The position numbers and the translations under genes were made by a program. A stretch of 64,000 nt of DNA, taken from positions 2,418,001-2,482,000 of the forward strand of contig NZ_AP025281.1 of the NCBI RefSeq assembly GCF_024347195.1. Reading direction: 5' to 3'. Below the pieces are notes generated by a model. The model worked only from the letters and a program-made list of their open reading frames with translations, had not been told where the DNA came from and searched no databases. Origin of the DNA: Aliamphritea hakodatensis (GTDB lineage: Bacteria > Pseudomonadota > Gammaproteobacteria > Pseudomonadales > Balneatricaceae). Numbering within the stretch: the first letter of the stretch is position 1; each line of letters starts with the position of its first letter. Shown here one piece after another: positions 52,589-60,799 of this stretch.

Positions 52589-52622
52589 CACCGATGTTAC
52601 AGCCTCTCATGTAACACCGGTG
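52589..52622 (-). promoter_or_regulatory. Hairpin in the aceA 5' leader
   Basis: A 13-bp stem with one G-U/mismatch position (CACCGATGTTACA / TGTAACACCGGTG) and an 8-base loop lies 49-82 bases before the aceA start codon. It is not followed by a T-run, so it may affect mRNA stability or act as a protein site. Confidence 0.6.
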
Positions 52623-52747
52623 AAACGTTGACTAGCACTCGATTCAGGTCGCCACTATGGGGGAGGAGAGCAGGCCTGGTCAAAGGGTTTTTGTGCAGAG
52701 CAATATAGCTGTAAATATACTACAAACAGTGATTTACAAAGGTTGGT

Positions 52748-52774
52748 AAAAAAACTACAGAGGATTTTCCTCTG
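52748..52774 (-). terminator. Intrinsic terminator inside the aceA upstream region
   Basis: On the minus strand, CAGAGGA-AAA-TCCTCTG is followed by TAG and seven Ts. It points toward aceA but lies 208 bases before its start codon, with no coding region between it and the roxA terminator. It could end a small RNA or attenuate aceA. Confidence 0.65.
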
Positions 52775-53159
52775 CCTGACGGCATAAAAGCACGTTTAAT
52801 AAGGGCTTCAGTGCTGGTTGTTTTGTGATCAGCGACTTTGGTGTAATACAAAACAGCCTGTTTTTATCTGTTATTACAAGAATATTAAGCTAGTTTTTAA
52901 TTCCAAAATTTTATAAGCAATTTCTTACTACATTTTTGAAATTTGGCAATAACTGTCGACAGAAATAAAAATGTGATCTGAATCAAAATCAGGTTTTGAA
53001 GCACAAATAGACAGTTTTTAGTCTATTTAATGCCTAAAAATCCATTATGCTGTATTTACTGGTATTTCTATTAATGAAATTGTCGACAATCTTAGTGGTT
53101 TTTCGGGGTTTTGAGCGCTTTGAAACACTGATTGTTGACAACTGTGCAGCGCAAACAAA
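52775..53159. other. AT-rich non-coding region upstream of aceA
   Basis: No credible coding sequence. It contains three GTCGAC/GTTGAC-centred palindromes listed separately, plus an AT-rich stretch around 52870-52930 that could hold leftward promoters. It lies between the internal terminator at 52748-52774 and the roxA-trmJ terminator. Confidence 0.5.
52953..53142. promoter_or_regulatory. Three related TTGTCGACAA-like palindromes
   Basis: CTGTCGACAG (52953-52962), ATTGTCGACAAT (53079-53090, perfect 12-base palindrome) and ATTGTTGACAAC (53131-53142, 10 of 12 matching the second). The last two are 52 bases apart, about five helical turns. This form of site is typical of FadR-type GntR regulators; the actual binder is unknown. 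Confidence 0.5.
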
Positions 53160-53183
53160 AAAGCCTGCACAAAGGCAGGCTTT
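53160..53183 (-). terminator. roxA-trmJ operon terminator
   Basis: AAAGCCTGC / GCAGGCTTT, 9-bp stem with 6-base loop. On the minus strand it is followed by TTTTTTGTTTG. It is 38 bases past the roxA stop. Confidence 0.88.
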
Positions 53184-53220
53184 AACATCGGGTGTATCGA
53201 AAAATTCAAAACTACAAAGG

Positions 53221-54381
53221 CTATTCCGCCAGATAAATACAGCCCCGGTTGTACAGGCTGACCAGCAACTCAAGCGCGTCACCTGACCATTCTCCCTGGT
53301 TGATGATCAGGTTAGGGGTCTGGCACAGCAGTTTAGCCAGCTGGATACTGCCACCTTTGCAAGGGTATGACTGACCATCAACAAACAGCAGTACATCACC
53401 GCTGGTCTGCTCAGTGAAAGATACCCGGCTGCCTTCGTTCCGTACAAATGCCAGTTCGCTCTGAGAGAGCGCGTCTGCCAGTTGCTGGCTGTTGATTTTA
53501 TCTTCCGGGCTCTGATCCAGTTCCGGGTATTTAGGATCGGTGACGTATTCACCGAACCAGGTGGCCAGTTTCTGTTCATCATTCAGGAATGCGTTAAAGA
53601 TGTTGCGTACTTTTTCCAGAGCTTGCGGGGTAATTTCACCGGGATGTTCCTGTACGGTGAGTTCAGGATCCGCATAGCGGGATTCTGATGTCAGCTGCTC
53701 ACCGACATAGTCAGTAAAGCCACGCAGGATTTCTGCCTGCGACGGCGCCCTGAAACCTACGGAGTAAGTCATGCAGTCATCCGTTACCGCTACGCCGTTA
53801 TGGCCAACCTGTGGCGGTACGTAGAGCATGTCGCCGGGTTCCAGTACCCAGGTCTGTTCCGGATGCCAGTCAGGAATGATCATTACCGGGGTATCATCCC
53901 GGCGGGGCGAATGCTGATCGAAATGTCCGCCAATCTCCCAGCGGCGTTCACCCTGAGTCTGGATCAGGAATACGTCATAGTTATCATAGTGTGGACCGAC
54001 ACCACCGCCTTCGCTGGCAAAGCTGACCATCAGGTCGTCATAGCGCCAGTTAGGGATAAAGCGAAACTGTTCTACCAGATCGCAGGCATCCGGTACCCAG
54101 TTGTCGACTGCTTGTACCAGCAGAGTCCAGTGGCTGTCCGGCAGTTCAGCAAAGGTGTCTTCATTAAAGGGGCCGTGTTTCAGTTCCCATGTGTCGTTAT
54201 CCGGAGCGGTTATGACAAGGCGGGCTTCTACGTCTTCTTCACAGGCAAGGCCTGCCAGTTCGTCAGCATCTACCGGCTGAATAAAATCTTTGTATGCCCC
54301 GCGTACCAGCAGCGGTTTCTTTTGCCAGTATTCGGCAAGAAAGGTTTCGATCGAAATATCACCAAAAGGGGACTGGCTCAT
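53221..54381 (-). CDS. roxA: Ribosomal protein uL16 arginine hydroxylase (RoxA/YcfD-type)
   Basis: 386 residues. A JmjC/cupin oxygenase with Fe(II) ligands His131, Asp133 (GPHYDNYDVFLIQTQGERRW) and His194 (PPQVGHNGVAV), then a dimerisation/winged-helix C-terminal part. RoxA/YcfD hydroxylates an arginine of ribosomal protein uL16 using 2-oxoglutarate and O2. It overlaps the upstream trmJ stop by four bases, linking two translation-machinery modifiers. Confidence 0.92.
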   Translation of the reverse strand: MSQSPFGDISIETFLAEYWQKKPLLVRGAYKDFIQPVDADELAGLACEEDVEARLVITAPDNDTWELKHGPFNEDTFAELPDSHWTLLVQAVDNWVPDACDLVEQFRFIPNWRYDDLMVSFASEGGGVGPHYDNYDVFLIQTQGERRWEIGGHFDQHSPRRDDTPVMIIPDWHPEQTWVLEPGDMLYVPPQVGHNGVAVTDDCMTYSVGFRAPSQAEILRGFTDYVGEQLTSESRYADPELTVQEHPGEITPQALEKVRNIFNAFLNDEQKLATWFGEYVTDPKYPELDQSPEDKINSQQLADALSQSELAFVRNEGSRVSFTEQTSGDVLLFVDGQSYPCKGGSIQLAKLLCQTPNLIINQGEWSGDALELLVSLYNRGCIYLAE

Positions 54382-55142
54382 GACTTTGCTCCGTTGTCCT
54401 GGCTGCTGTCAGCCGGGCTAGTCTGTTCAGCACGGGCGGCGGTTTCATCCACCGAACGTAAAATACCGCGCAGCATGTTCAGTTCAATCTGTTCCGGACG
54501 GCTGCGGTTAAAGTAGCGGATCAGCTTTTTCATCACCTTGCCTTCATGCTGGGGAATGATAAAGCGGGTTTTGCGCAGTGCTGATTCCAGGTGTTCGTAA
54601 AACAGCTGCATTTCTTTATGCAGCGGATATTCTGCCGGGGCTTCTTCTTTATTGTCCTGCAGGCTGGCTTGCCAGATTTCATAGCATACCAGCTGAATCG
54701 CGGCAGAAACGTTCAGTACCGGGTAATCAGGGTTGGCCGGAATATAAACGTGATAGTTACACTGTTCCAGTTCGTGGTTGTGCAGGCCCATGGTTTCCCG
54801 GCCGAAGATGATGGCAACTTTTCCGCTGGCTGCTTCAGTCACAACTTTTTCGCCGCAGGTGCGGGCATCAAAAATTGGCAGATCAAATGAACGGTTGCGG
54901 GCACTGGTGCCGATAACCAGTTGGCAGTCTGCAATGGCTTCTTCGAGGGTATCGACGACGGTGGCCTGATCAAGCACGTCTTTGGCACCTGCAGCACGGG
55001 AATCTGCTTCTTCACTTGGATAGATGCGCGGTTCCACCAGATACAACTGGCTGAGGCCCATGTTTTTCATGGCACGGGCGGCGGCCCCGATATTGCCCGG
55101 GTGAAAAGTGTTGATCAGTACGATACGAATGTTGTCCAGCAT
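54378..55142 (-). CDS. trmJ: tRNA (cytidine/uridine-2'-O-)-methyltransferase TrmJ
   Basis: 254 residues from the ATG at 55142 (GGAG upstream). A SPOUT-fold methyltransferase: IVLINTFHPGNIGAAARAMKNMG, VAIIFGRETMGLHNHELEQC and PDYPVLNVSAAIQLVCYE, as in TrmJ, which methylates position 32 of tRNA. The C-terminal extension fits TrmJ dimerisation. Here it is coupled to roxA. Confidence 0.92.
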   Translation of the reverse strand: MLDNIRIVLINTFHPGNIGAAARAMKNMGLSQLYLVEPRIYPSEEADSRAAGAKDVLDQATVVDTLEEAIADCQLVIGTSARNRSFDLPIFDARTCGEKVVTEAASGKVAIIFGRETMGLHNHELEQCNYHVYIPANPDYPVLNVSAAIQLVCYEIWQASLQDNKEEAPAEYPLHKEMQLFYEHLESALRKTRFIIPQHEGKVMKKLIRYFNRSRPEQIELNMLRGILRSVDETAARAEQTSPADSSQDNGAKS

Positions 55143-55317
55143 ACAGCTATGAATCTCCGGAAAAATCACCAAAATGCCCGTTCGTCAGGCGACGCATATT
55201 GTATTGCACTGCGCATGATAAATATATCGGTGCAGGGCAGCTGATACGGAGTCTTTGATCTGTCGCAGGCAGATAAAATTAATACAGCTGTATGAATTTA
55301 CGTTGTGCAGCCTTAAA

Positions 55318-56325
55318 ATGCCGGACTTTCAACAGTTTACCCTGGCCGCACCGGCCGATTATTACGGAGATAGTATGACTGCCCAGGCATTGCTTCAGAG
55401 AATGGACCGGATCAAACAGGCTGCACCTCTTCGCAGTGCTCTGTACCGTGTAATGGATGAGCTGTACGGGATGGCGAACAGCAGCGCATATTCGGTAACG
55501 TTTACCGCAGCCAATAACCCGAATACGGTGCCGGTATATTCAGCAGAAGGGTATACGGGCTATTCAGAAGACAGCGGTCATCAACTGGTGGGGGCACATG
55601 TGACCTTTAAAGATGATCTGCCCAGCTTTGTGCATGAGCTGACCCATGCGCGGTGTATCCAGTGTTATAAGTCTGAAACCGTGAATTATGCACCGAGTGG
55701 GCCGAATACGGCCGTCATGTCATTCGGAAAAGGTGCGATGCCCGGTGCGCCTGCACATACCGTTTCACTGGTTGCCGAAAGTATTATAGCCCGCCGCAAA
55801 GCCTGGTACCGGCAGGATTATAAACTGATTCTTGAAGGTAACCTGACCCGCCTGAAAGCCATTGCAGACGTGGAAGATTACGAAGATACAGAAAACAAGT
55901 TTATGAGCCGGGAGCAGAAGCGTCAGTTAAAGGCTGCACCCACCAGTGTTGAACAGATGAACGAACAGCAGTCGCTGGCCCATGAAATGCAGTATCAGGG
56001 CCGGGTGGCAAAAACCCTGCGAACCTGGAAGCCGGGCACTGAGAATACTCAGCGGCTGCAAACCGAAGCAGAGCGCAAGAAACGCTGGATTCTGGAACGG
56101 ATCAATTATGGCAAAAACGGCATGGGTGGCCTGGGGGATGTGCATTTTGAATATGACACCGTGGTAAACCAGATGCTGGTACAGATGCATGCCTGGGGCT
56201 TTGACGATGACAGTGATCTGTTTGTGGCAGTATCGGCGCTGGCACAGGAAACCCATGAGCGGCGACTGAGTGCGCTGGCACCGCCACCGAATGCTATACC
56301 GGGCCCCCGTTCGGTACTGACCTGA
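55318..56325 (+). CDS. Uncharacterised protein with HELTH zincin-like motif
   Basis: 335 residues from ATG 55318. The ATG at 55375 (316 residues) has GGAGA in front and is an equally good start. I do not recognise the family. SFVHELTHARCIQCYKSE contains H-E-x-x-H, the zinc motif of metallopeptidases, near residue 105. A later charged helical region (EQKRQLKAAPTSVEQMNEQQSLAHEMQYQGR) and a Pro-rich tail follow. No signal peptide is visible. It could be a zinc-dependent peptidase or a structural relative; the isolated position gives no help. Confidence 0.6.
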   Translation: MPDFQQFTLAAPADYYGDSMTAQALLQRMDRIKQAAPLRSALYRVMDELYGMANSSAYSVTFTAANNPNTVPVYSAEGYTGYSEDSGHQLVGAHVTFKDDLPSFVHELTHARCIQCYKSETVNYAPSGPNTAVMSFGKGAMPGAPAHTVSLVAESIIARRKAWYRQDYKLILEGNLTRLKAIADVEDYEDTENKFMSREQKRQLKAAPTSVEQMNEQQSLAHEMQYQGRVAKTLRTWKPGTENTQRLQTEAERKKRWILERINYGKNGMGGLGDVHFEYDTVVNQMLVQMHAWGFDDDSDLFVAVSALAQETHERRLSALAPPPNAIPGPRSVLT

Positions 56326-56498
56326 TTGCCTGTCATTCTTCTCTTTTCCGGAAACCCGGACCGGATCTTACAGGTATTTTTAAGGTGTCAGGTTGCTGGA
56401 AAAAATCTGCACAAGCTTGCTAGTATGGGTTGCAGGAGGTGCTGCAAGGCACTGTAAAAACAGGCAAACCGGGCTGACACTCTGCGAAGAGGAATGAC

Positions 56499-57482
56499 GT
56501 GGCTAAACAATCTGTTACCGGTGATACCGGGCTCATTACTGAAATTGCTGTTCTGTATTATCTGGAAAATCAGACCCAGGAACAGATCGCCAATACCTTA
56601 CAGCTTTCCCGGGTAAAAGTTGGCCGTTTGCTGAAAAAAGCCATTGATGAGGGCATTGTCGAAATTCAGGTGCGTAATCATCCGGCGAGACATGAGCAGC
56701 TTGAGCAGGAATTGAAACGGCGCTTCGGCATTGACCGGGCGATGATAGCCGTCGATCATTCCGATCCTGACATGCAGCGAATGCTGGTAGCAGACCTGGC
56801 AGGCGCCTATCTGGCGAAAACGGTTAAGGACCGGATGATAGTGGCTGTAGGGATGGGCCGTAATGTTGGTAGCATTGCAGAGGGTGCCGTGAACGCTGAA
56901 CCCAGAAATGCATTGTTTATTTCTGCGATTGGCGGTTCAGTTCGGGCCGGGCAGCATATGAACCCTGATCATATTAGCCGACGGCTGGCGGCAAAGTTCG
57001 GTGGTCAGTCTGAAACGCTTTATGCGCCTGCGCTGGTCGCCAGTAATGATTTACGCGAAGCCCTGCTGCTCAATGATACGGTTAAACAAACCCTGGATAC
57101 TGCGTGCCGGGCTGACATTGCCCTGATCGGTATTGGCGACATGAGTGAAGACAGCAATCTTGTCCGGATGGGATGGTTTTCTCCACAGGAAATTACCGCA
57201 GCGCGGCTGTCTGGCACCGTAGGCGACATGATGGGCTATGACTTTCTGGACATACAGGGTAATCCGGCCGCATTTGAGCTGCATGGGCGGGTTATAGGCC
57301 TGAGCAGACCTGACCTTGCACGGATTCCGGATGTATTAGCCGTGGCCAGTGAGAATACCAAGGGGGCTGCGATACTCGGGGCGTTGCGCTCCGGTGTTAT
57401 AAATACTTTGTGTACGACAACGACCAATGCCCAGACTGTTTTGAAACTTGATGATGCAACTGCTCAGGAACCGGAAGGTTAA
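56499..57482 (+). CDS. SorC/DeoR-type sugar-binding transcriptional regulator
   Basis: 327 residues from a GTG with AGAGGA upstream. N-terminal helix-turn-helix (QTQEQIANTLQLSRVKVGRLLKKAIDEGIVEIQV) and the large sugar-phosphate-binding domain of the SorC family (VGMGRNVGSIAEGAV, IALIGIGDMSEDSNLVRMGW, IPDVLAVASENTKGAAILGALRSGVINTLCTT). It lies tail-to-tail with the DhaL/DhaK/RpiB operon, 12 bases apart. Relatives such as EryD control polyol catabolism, so it is the likely regulator of the adjacent kinase/isomerase genes and importer. Confidence 0.88.
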   Translation: MAKQSVTGDTGLITEIAVLYYLENQTQEQIANTLQLSRVKVGRLLKKAIDEGIVEIQVRNHPARHEQLEQELKRRFGIDRAMIAVDHSDPDMQRMLVADLAGAYLAKTVKDRMIVAVGMGRNVGSIAEGAVNAEPRNALFISAIGGSVRAGQHMNPDHISRRLAAKFGGQSETLYAPALVASNDLREALLLNDTVKQTLDTACRADIALIGIGDMSEDSNLVRMGWFSPQEITAARLSGTVGDMMGYDFLDIQGNPAAFELHGRVIGLSRPDLARIPDVLAVASENTKGAAILGALRSGVINTLCTTTTNAQTVLKLDDATAQEPEG

Positions 57483-57494
57483 GCAGTCGGGCTA

Positions 57495-58151
57495 TCAGGT
57501 GTTTTCACGCAAATGGCTTTGACAGGTTTCAGCCAGGCTTGTTAAGAGCATGCAGCAGGAAACAGCACCGGCATCCAATACTCCCACCGAACGCTGACCC
57601 AGCCGGCTGGCCCTGCCAACCCGGGCCTGAAGATCACGGGTTGAGTCCCGGCCTGCTTCTGCATCGGCAGTCATTTTCTCAAGGGCATCAGCAAAAGTTT
57701 TTCCTGACTGTATGCTGCCAGCGAAGCTCTTTGTGGCCGGTACCAGAACGTCCATCATGGTTTTGTCACCCGGTTGCGCCTGACTGATTGCCCGGATCGA
57801 TTTCAGTCCTTCACTGAGCATCTGTGCAAAATCTTCTTTTGTTATTTGTTGCCGGTCTTTGATCGCTGCCGCCATCCCAAAGAACAGACTGCCATACAGT
57901 GGGCCCATAGATCCGCCAATCGAGCCCATCAATACACTCGCCAGTAAAGCGAAAGTTTTTTCCAGTGGTGCATCAGCCTGCAGGTCTGATAAGGCTGTCT
58001 GGCAAAGAGTAAAACCTTTCGCCATGTTGATGCCGTGGTCGCCATCGCCAATCGCACCGTCAATTTCACTAAGATAAGATGTATTCCTGATGATAATTTC
58101 GCTCATGGCGTGCATGCATTCCACGCCAAAATTATTAGTAAGACTTTGCAT
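57495..58151 (-). CDS. DhaL-type kinase subunit (dihydroxyacetone/tetrulose kinase)
   Basis: 218 residues. DhaL fold with the nucleotide/Mg motif IGDGDHGINM (34-43) and SIGGSMGPLYGSLFFGMA, ending LGQRSVGVLDAGAVSC. In ATP-dependent kinases it binds ATP and phosphorylates the ketose held by DhaK. It starts one base after the dhaK stop. No DhaM or PTS gene is seen, which suggests ATP as the donor. Confidence 0.88.
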   Translation of the reverse strand: MQSLTNNFGVECMHAMSEIIIRNTSYLSEIDGAIGDGDHGINMAKGFTLCQTALSDLQADAPLEKTFALLASVLMGSIGGSMGPLYGSLFFGMAAAIKDRQQITKEDFAQMLSEGLKSIRAISQAQPGDKTMMDVLVPATKSFAGSIQSGKTFADALEKMTADAEAGRDSTRDLQARVGRASRLGQRSVGVLDAGAVSCCMLLTSLAETCQSHLRENT

Positions 58152-58152
58152 T

Positions 58153-59163
58153 CTATGTCTCTTCCCTGAGGGTTAGCGCCAGCGATTCTGCTGGCATATC
58201 CAGAAGTCCTTTTAACTCGAAGTTAAGACGCATCACCGTCAGGGTGGCGCCCATCATATCCAGTGAAGTGAAATAGTTACCGACAAAAGCACGGTGAATG
58301 GTTAAGCCTGAAGATTCCAAAAGTTCAGCTACCGCTGAGTAGAGAATATGCAGCTCCATCTGAGGTGTCGCACCCAGTCCCGAAATCAAAACCGCAACAT
58401 CATCATTGGTCTGAAACGGCAGGTCATCCAGAACGCTGTTTACCATTAGCTGTGCAATTCTGCTGGCGTCGGTAATATCCCGCACCTCTGTGCCCGGCTC
58501 GCCGTGATGGCCTATACCTATCTCCATGGTACCGGGCCTGATTGTAAAGTTCGGCTTGCCAACGGCGGGGATCACACAGGAGGTGAGGCCCATACCAATA
58601 CTGCGGGTGTTATCTATCGCCAGTTGTGCGACGCGGATCACGTTGTCGAGGTTATAGCCACTTGCAGCGGCAGCACCGGCAATCTTCCACATCAATATTT
58701 CACCGGCGACGCCACGGCGTTTATCTTTCTCAGTGGCGGGGGCGGATGCTACATCATCATTAGCGACAACCGTCTTAACACTAATGCCTTCAGCTTCAGC
58801 CATCTGCACGGCCATCGCAACGTTCATATTGTCTCCCGCGTAATTCCCATAGAGGCAGGCGACACCGGCGCCGTTATCCGCGGCCCTCATTGAATCAAGA
58901 AAGCTAATTGCGGTAGGCGAAGAAAATACCTCCCCGATGGCAACTGCATCCAGCATGTTCTTGCCGATGTAACCGAGAAACGCGGGTTCATGACCTGAGC
59001 CTCCACCGGTGACGATACCCACCCGTTCGGAGTCCGTTGTCCGGCAGGCATATTGCAGTACACGGGGATTGTCCGTTGCGGTGAAAAGCTGTGGCCATGC
59101 CTTAACGTATCCGCGGATGGCATCGTCCACGACTAATTCAGGTTTATTGATAATTCTTTGCAT
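58153..59163 (-). CDS. DhaK-type kinase subunit (dihydroxyacetone/tetrulose kinase)
   Basis: 336 residues. The substrate-binding half carries GGGSGHEP (53-60) and His220 (IGIGHHGEPG), the histidine that forms a covalent hemiaminal with the ketone substrate. Pairing with RpiB and a pentose/polyol-type importer favours D- or L-erythrulose over dihydroxyacetone, as in tetritol pathways described in other bacteria. This assignment is inference. Confidence 0.9.
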   Translation of the reverse strand: MQRIINKPELVVDDAIRGYVKAWPQLFTATDNPRVLQYACRTTDSERVGIVTGGGSGHEPAFLGYIGKNMLDAVAIGEVFSSPTAISFLDSMRAADNGAGVACLYGNYAGDNMNVAMAVQMAEAEGISVKTVVANDDVASAPATEKDKRRGVAGEILMWKIAGAAAASGYNLDNVIRVAQLAIDNTRSIGMGLTSCVIPAVGKPNFTIRPGTMEIGIGHHGEPGTEVRDITDASRIAQLMVNSVLDDLPFQTNDDVAVLISGLGATPQMELHILYSAVAELLESSGLTIHRAFVGNYFTSLDMMGATLTVMRLNFELKGLLDMPAESLALTLREET

Positions 59164-59201
59164 GATCTGACCTCTTCAAAAGGTTTGAGGGAAGGTAAGG
59201 G

Positions 59202-59687
59202 CTAGCGGGATTTTTTACTTGCTGGTCTGCGGCAACCGATTTCTTCGTAATGGCTGATCAGATCAACTTTTGCCCCTGAACGGGAAGATTCGAAATCAGA
59301 ATTCAGGAATGCCTGAACGATGCTTTTGGCAAGTTCGCTGCCGACAACCCGGGCCCCAATACTGGCGATCTGTGCATTATTGCTTTTTCTGGCCCGTTCG
59401 GCAGAGTATGTGTCGTGGGTTTGCGCGGCACGGATTCCCGCTACCTTATTCGCTGTAATCGCCATACCGATACCGGTACCGCAGCAGAGGATTGCCAGAT
59501 CGTTTTTACCGTCTGCAACCGACTGGGCAACGGCGAAAGAAATATCCGGATAGAGTGCTTTTTCGCCTTGCTGAGTGCCAAAGTCTTCAACACTGAATCC
59601 CAGCCAGGCAATAAAATCTTTGAGTTCTTCTTTGAGGGTATAGGCTGCTTCGTCACAGCCGATGGCGATCCTTTTCGACGTATCCAT
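59202..59687 (-). CDS. rpiB: RpiB/LacAB-family sugar-phosphate isomerase
   Basis: 161 residues from the ATG at 59687 (AGGTG upstream); the longer frame upstream lacks the family. RpiB features: CDEAAYTLKEEL, the Cys68-Cys69-Gly-Thr-Gly active-site loop (ILCCGTGIGMAITANKVAGIRAA) and ERARKSNNAQIASIGARVVG. RpiB homologues isomerise ribose-5-phosphate, allose-6-phosphate or erythrulose-4-phosphate. Its place in front of dhaK and dhaL suggests the last (EryI/DerI-like). Confidence 0.88.
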   Translation of the reverse strand: MDTSKRIAIGCDEAAYTLKEELKDFIAWLGFSVEDFGTQQGEKALYPDISFAVAQSVADGKNDLAILCCGTGIGMAITANKVAGIRAAQTHDTYSAERARKSNNAQIASIGARVVGSELAKSIVQAFLNSDFESSRSGAKVDLISHYEEIGCRRPASKKSR

Positions 59688-60142
59688 GTTGTTTAGCACC
59701 TGCTGATAAGCATGCTGATGAGATATAACACTCATCGCTTTTAATCTAATGATCGAATCCCTGATCAAATGATCGATAACTGGCATTTATCGTTGAAAAA
59801 ATTTTTGTTGTCAATGCCAGCTGCTCGCTCAGAGTCTGAAAGTTTCATTAGCTCTTTTGGTGGGTAATAAAATAAATAATTAAAAATCAATGATATATGG
59901 TCACATGTTGAAGGCTAACGTTTTACAGGCTTGACAAATCTGCTGCTCAAATGTTCACTGATACAGACAAATGTACAGAGCTGGCGTTTGTCTACAGTGC
60001 GTGGTTTAAGTTTAAAAACGCTTTTAATAAGCCGTAATACGCCGGATTGAGTTCGGAGTTTTACAGAACAGGGCTAATTGAACTGGCCGGGAAAATGTCA
60101 GTTGCCTGTTTCGCTTAAATGCACTCCAGGGAGGGGGCCTTT
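59688..60142. promoter_or_regulatory. Divergent promoter region of the tetrulose-type locus
   Basis: A 455-base spacer between rpiB and the DUF2291 gene. AGACAAA (59965-59971) and TTTGTCT (59987-59993) form an inverted repeat with 15-base spacer, fitting a SorC-family operator. TTGACA at 59931 is a possible -35 for the rightward importer operon, but its -10 is weak. The remainder holds no gene I can see. Confidence 0.55.
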
Positions 60143-60799
60143 ATGGCAAGTGTGCAGTCTGAATTTGTCACGTCTTCTGAAAAAGCTGCCTTCAGGCATA
60201 TGCTCCTGCCGGGAGCGATTATAGCATTGCTGGCCGGCATGCTGCTTGATACCCGTATAGTACAGACCGGTTCATCTGAGGACAGCCGGGACCGGGCATT
60301 TTCGCCTCAGCTGTTCGGCCAGTCGGAATTTCCCCGCATCCGCCAATACGTTGTTGAAAATGCTGTCAGGGCCGAAGCCTTGTATCAGGCGATTATTGAA
60401 GACAAAGCTGTAGCGGCCGAAAACTTCGGCGTCAAAGCCGGAATCGGCACAATCTTTCCAGTCGCCTTTGAGGGCAAAGCCAGAGAATCTGTATCCGGCG
60501 TTTACAGGATCGAGATAGATGGCATGCCACCGTCCCATACCGTCCGGCTCCAGACCGGGCCTGCCATTAATGGTACAGACCTTCGGGATGCTACCGGTAC
60601 CGTCACCTTTGGACAGTTCACCAATCAGATTGAGTATCAGGATGCCGGCTCAGCGCTGAATAATGCGATGAAGTCATCGGTGCTGACTGGAATTGCATCA
60701 ACTGATCTGACTGGCAGACAGCTATCGGTGACCGGCGTATTTAAACTCATTAATCCTAAAAACTGGTTAGTGACACCGGTCAGGCTGGTGGTGCAATGA
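60143..60799 (+). CDS. DUF2291 protein linked to a sugar importer
   Basis: 218 residues from the ATG at 60143, preceded by AGGGAGGGG. One N-terminal membrane segment (MLLPGAIIALLAGMLLDTRIV), then a periplasmic domain with AFSPQLFGQSEFPRIRQYV and VTFGQFTNQIEYQDAGSALNNAMK, typical of DUF2291. The family is found almost only beside RbsABC-type importers of polyols and sugars; its role is unknown. Its stop overlaps the ATPase start (ATGA). Confidence 0.85.
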   Translation: MASVQSEFVTSSEKAAFRHMLLPGAIIALLAGMLLDTRIVQTGSSEDSRDRAFSPQLFGQSEFPRIRQYVVENAVRAEALYQAIIEDKAVAAENFGVKAGIGTIFPVAFEGKARESVSGVYRIEIDGMPPSHTVRLQTGPAINGTDLRDATGTVTFGQFTNQIEYQDAGSALNNAMKSSVLTGIASTDLTGRQLSVTGVFKLINPKNWLVTPVRLVVQ

